Below are positions 6,501-6,859 of a stretch of 6,859 nt of DNA, piece by piece (within the stretch, counting starts at the first letter, position 1; each line of letters opens with the position of its first letter). The stretch spans positions 1 through 6,859 of the forward strand of contig JAKPRU010001229.1 of the NCBI GenBank assembly GCA_029557025.1. Reading direction: 5' to 3'. Made by a program: the position numbers and the translations under genes. Source of the stretch: Candidatus Omnitrophota bacterium (GTDB lineage: Bacteria; Hinthialibacterota; Hinthialibacteria; Hinthialibacterales; JAKPRU01). The notes beneath the pieces were generated by a model. It saw nothing but the letters and a program-made list of their open reading frames with translations, was not told where the DNA came from and made no database searches.

Positions 6501-6859
6501 CTCCTGCTCCTCGTCTTCTTCCGTCTCCGCGCGGGCCGCATCCAATGCTTCTCCGGGAGTGTTTTCTTCCGGCTCTTTCGTGGACTCCGCAGGGGATTCT
6601 TCCTCTTCCAGATCAAGGTCGCCGATTTCCAGATCGGCTTCTCCTTCTTCGGCCTCCCCTTCCAAATCCAAATCCAAATCTGTCAGATCAATCTCCTCGT
6701 CGGATTCCTCTTGCAGAGCGGATTTCGGGGCTAGTGGAGTCGGGGTCTTTTCCGCTTGAGCAGAAATTTCGGTTTCTTCTTCTTCTTCTTCCAGGTCCAA
6801 ATCCAAGTCTTCGAGGTCCAGATCCTCTTCCGGTTCGGAGAGTTCTTCCGGTTCAGGCT
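3564..6859 (-). CDS. Large acidic, membrane-anchored TPR-repeat protein (5' end outside window)
   Basis: At least 1097 residues; the frame is open to the right edge, so the true start is not visible. Numbering from the first complete codon (6857): residues 1-197 are extremely rich in Glu and Asp, with recurring DLDLE-type motifs and runs of Glu. Residues 198-214 form a short amphipathic stretch, 215-240 a single membrane helix (EIIVAAAGALLIATTG onward), and the remaining 850 or so residues are helical TPR-like repeats. Clear repeat units lie near 358-390 (AHYYIALCYEKQLEYQQAID), 595-627, 635-662, 826-854 (REMLGDIYLELGHPDQAIRIYE), 866-896 and 1003-1028. TPR arrays are protein-binding scaffolds. 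Which side of the membrane the repeats occupy is unclear, because basic residues flank both ends of the helix; an N-inside topology with periplasmic repeats is plausible. The gene lies upstream of, and parallel to, the flagellar cluster, but a sigma-54 promoter separates them, so a flagellar role is only a hypothesis. Confidence 0.85.
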   Translation of the reverse strand, partial: PEPEELSEPEEDLDLEDLDLDLEEEEEETEISAQAEKTPTPLAPKSALQEESDEEIDLTDLDLDLEGEAEEGEADLEIGDLDLEEEESPAESTKEPEENTPGEALDAARAETEEDEEQEEEEEDEHDGLLDEEDESVLQGLKELDLGDFGVDEQEALEEEAKPETEEPDVDIDVSHEELPEMEIKEEETEKEEEEEAPKNFLERLIERLNLTQTEIIVAAAGALLIATTGLGLAVYYYLNYSPKKASELWEQGYRAYQSEVLGEQRFGVIVDSFTRLLVNFPTDTHLEEAAYLLAMSFFRRAEELAETDPSAAKARYADAAEYFEKFLIEQRRIGDRLAKSEGAGYRRYMDTAKEEDAHYYIALCYEKQLEYQQAIDAYQAFLQKYKKSPRTTQILVTLGNIYKRWADIDENSREERLLTAISKYEEALADPATNTESRIALHTLIGDIWRKLYDHNPDREVYILGTLRGYRNAESLLAQTEAKSAEYFNLQRDLALGLADTLLILGRNASKEAENIQASAEDLPRSSDLRASQLAAAEITRATAAVHLSEAIYLYSRLIGMEPTVPLQASASGQILSVTGHAVLSEEQQNHVRNNLAEAYFYMGRYEDAMNIAIPLIETLSKQDPGNPYLASLCYLVGDAAWKEGDYDRRVVEYYRLGRKYCPLFPPGSGERSNVAALRMANIYYQRGMEEGNPRDLQSAIEEYLNIIREFPDTKWTYLTRYWLARTYERYADVLADPKSDVYDPTKAKEYYQLAYMQYEVAITARAGSVNVDKKNQDKLKDCYFRPGRCAYKAGNLEKAKDLLGTAIVWSATGAPGDPRAIPCREMLGDIYLELGHPDQAIRIYEYYLENKFYQQDERGDSLSRVSLKLARAYLRRFSYGQARELLRQVVRDNPVVLAPGGKDVVEGPGLEAQRLLAQSYRDEAEVSFVETRKDKLRSAKTEYLTLLQMNPNEWDAVRALAEISFDLADPENPDSYREAINFYQKYIESDMVELAEDRDVVYYRWADCYARIGDYEKAATALEKINGTTIPKEMYARSLLLLGECYEKLASQNTDEFRKQYYTQKARKTYKDTIETQDPFAAQVARNRITLMNIS
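6487..6504. repeat. (TCC)6 trinucleotide tract within the acidic domain
   Basis: Six perfect TCC units encode part of a poly-Glu run (GAG codons on the minus strand). The wider region 6255-6859 is strongly pyrimidine-rich on the plus strand because the encoded protein is Glu/Asp-rich, and it includes a (TCCAAA)3 repeat at 6661-6678 that encodes alternating Leu and Asp. Unit gain or loss would stay in frame, allowing length variation of the acidic domain without inactivating the protein. Confidence 0.7.

Noticed and set aside
6172..6759. 195-codon plus-strand serine-rich open frame
   Set aside because: The poly-Ser product is the antisense reading of GAG/GAA-rich codons in the acidic domain of the TPR gene.
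6804..6806. TTG at 6806 as the start of the TPR gene
   Set aside because: The frame continues upstream with the same acidic DLDLE composition to the window edge and no Shine-Dalgarno sequence precedes the TTG, so the gene starts outside the window.

Overview
The window reads almost entirely on the minus strand and covers the start of a flagellar basal-body operon, preceded by one very large gene for an acidic, membrane-anchored tetratricopeptide (TPR) protein. In transcription order (right to left) it holds: the TPR protein (6859 to 3564, 5' end outside the window), a control region with a good sigma-54 promoter match, flgB, flgC, an unrecognised 108-residue gene ('X'), fliE, a GC-rich palindrome, an 85-residue membrane protein ('Y'), a 364-base stretch with no secure gene, and the first 320 codons of fliF, which runs off the left edge.

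FlgB, FlgC, FliE and FliF are the proximal rod, the rod-to-MS-ring adaptor and the MS ring. They are the earliest-assembled parts of the flagellum and are commonly encoded together in the order flgB-flgC-fliE-fliF. This operon departs from that order by two extra small genes, X just before fliE and Y just before fliF. Y looks like a stand-alone copy of the FliF N-terminus: one membrane helix followed by a domain that aligns with the first ring-building motif of the FliF encoded next door. X shares a short motif and general layout with FliE but lacks the FliE C-terminal signature. Neither is a gene I can name, and Y is the most interesting item here.

The control region before flgB has a -24/-12 element with correct spacing and an AT-rich, IHF-like site just upstream. 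This suggests sigma-54 and enhancer-dependent activation of the operon, as in many flagellated bacteria. The tight gene spacing and strong Shine-Dalgarno sequences from flgB to fliE indicate one transcript. The palindrome and G-rich tract between fliE and Y, and the long gap before fliF, are places where expression could be split or tuned.

The organism is a flagellated bacterium of moderately high GC. Sigma-54 control and a large TPR protein fit a Gram-negative-type lineage, and the divergence of the small genes suggests a poorly sampled phylum, but the sequence does not let me name it. There is no tRNA, rRNA, CRISPR array, transposase or phage gene in the window.
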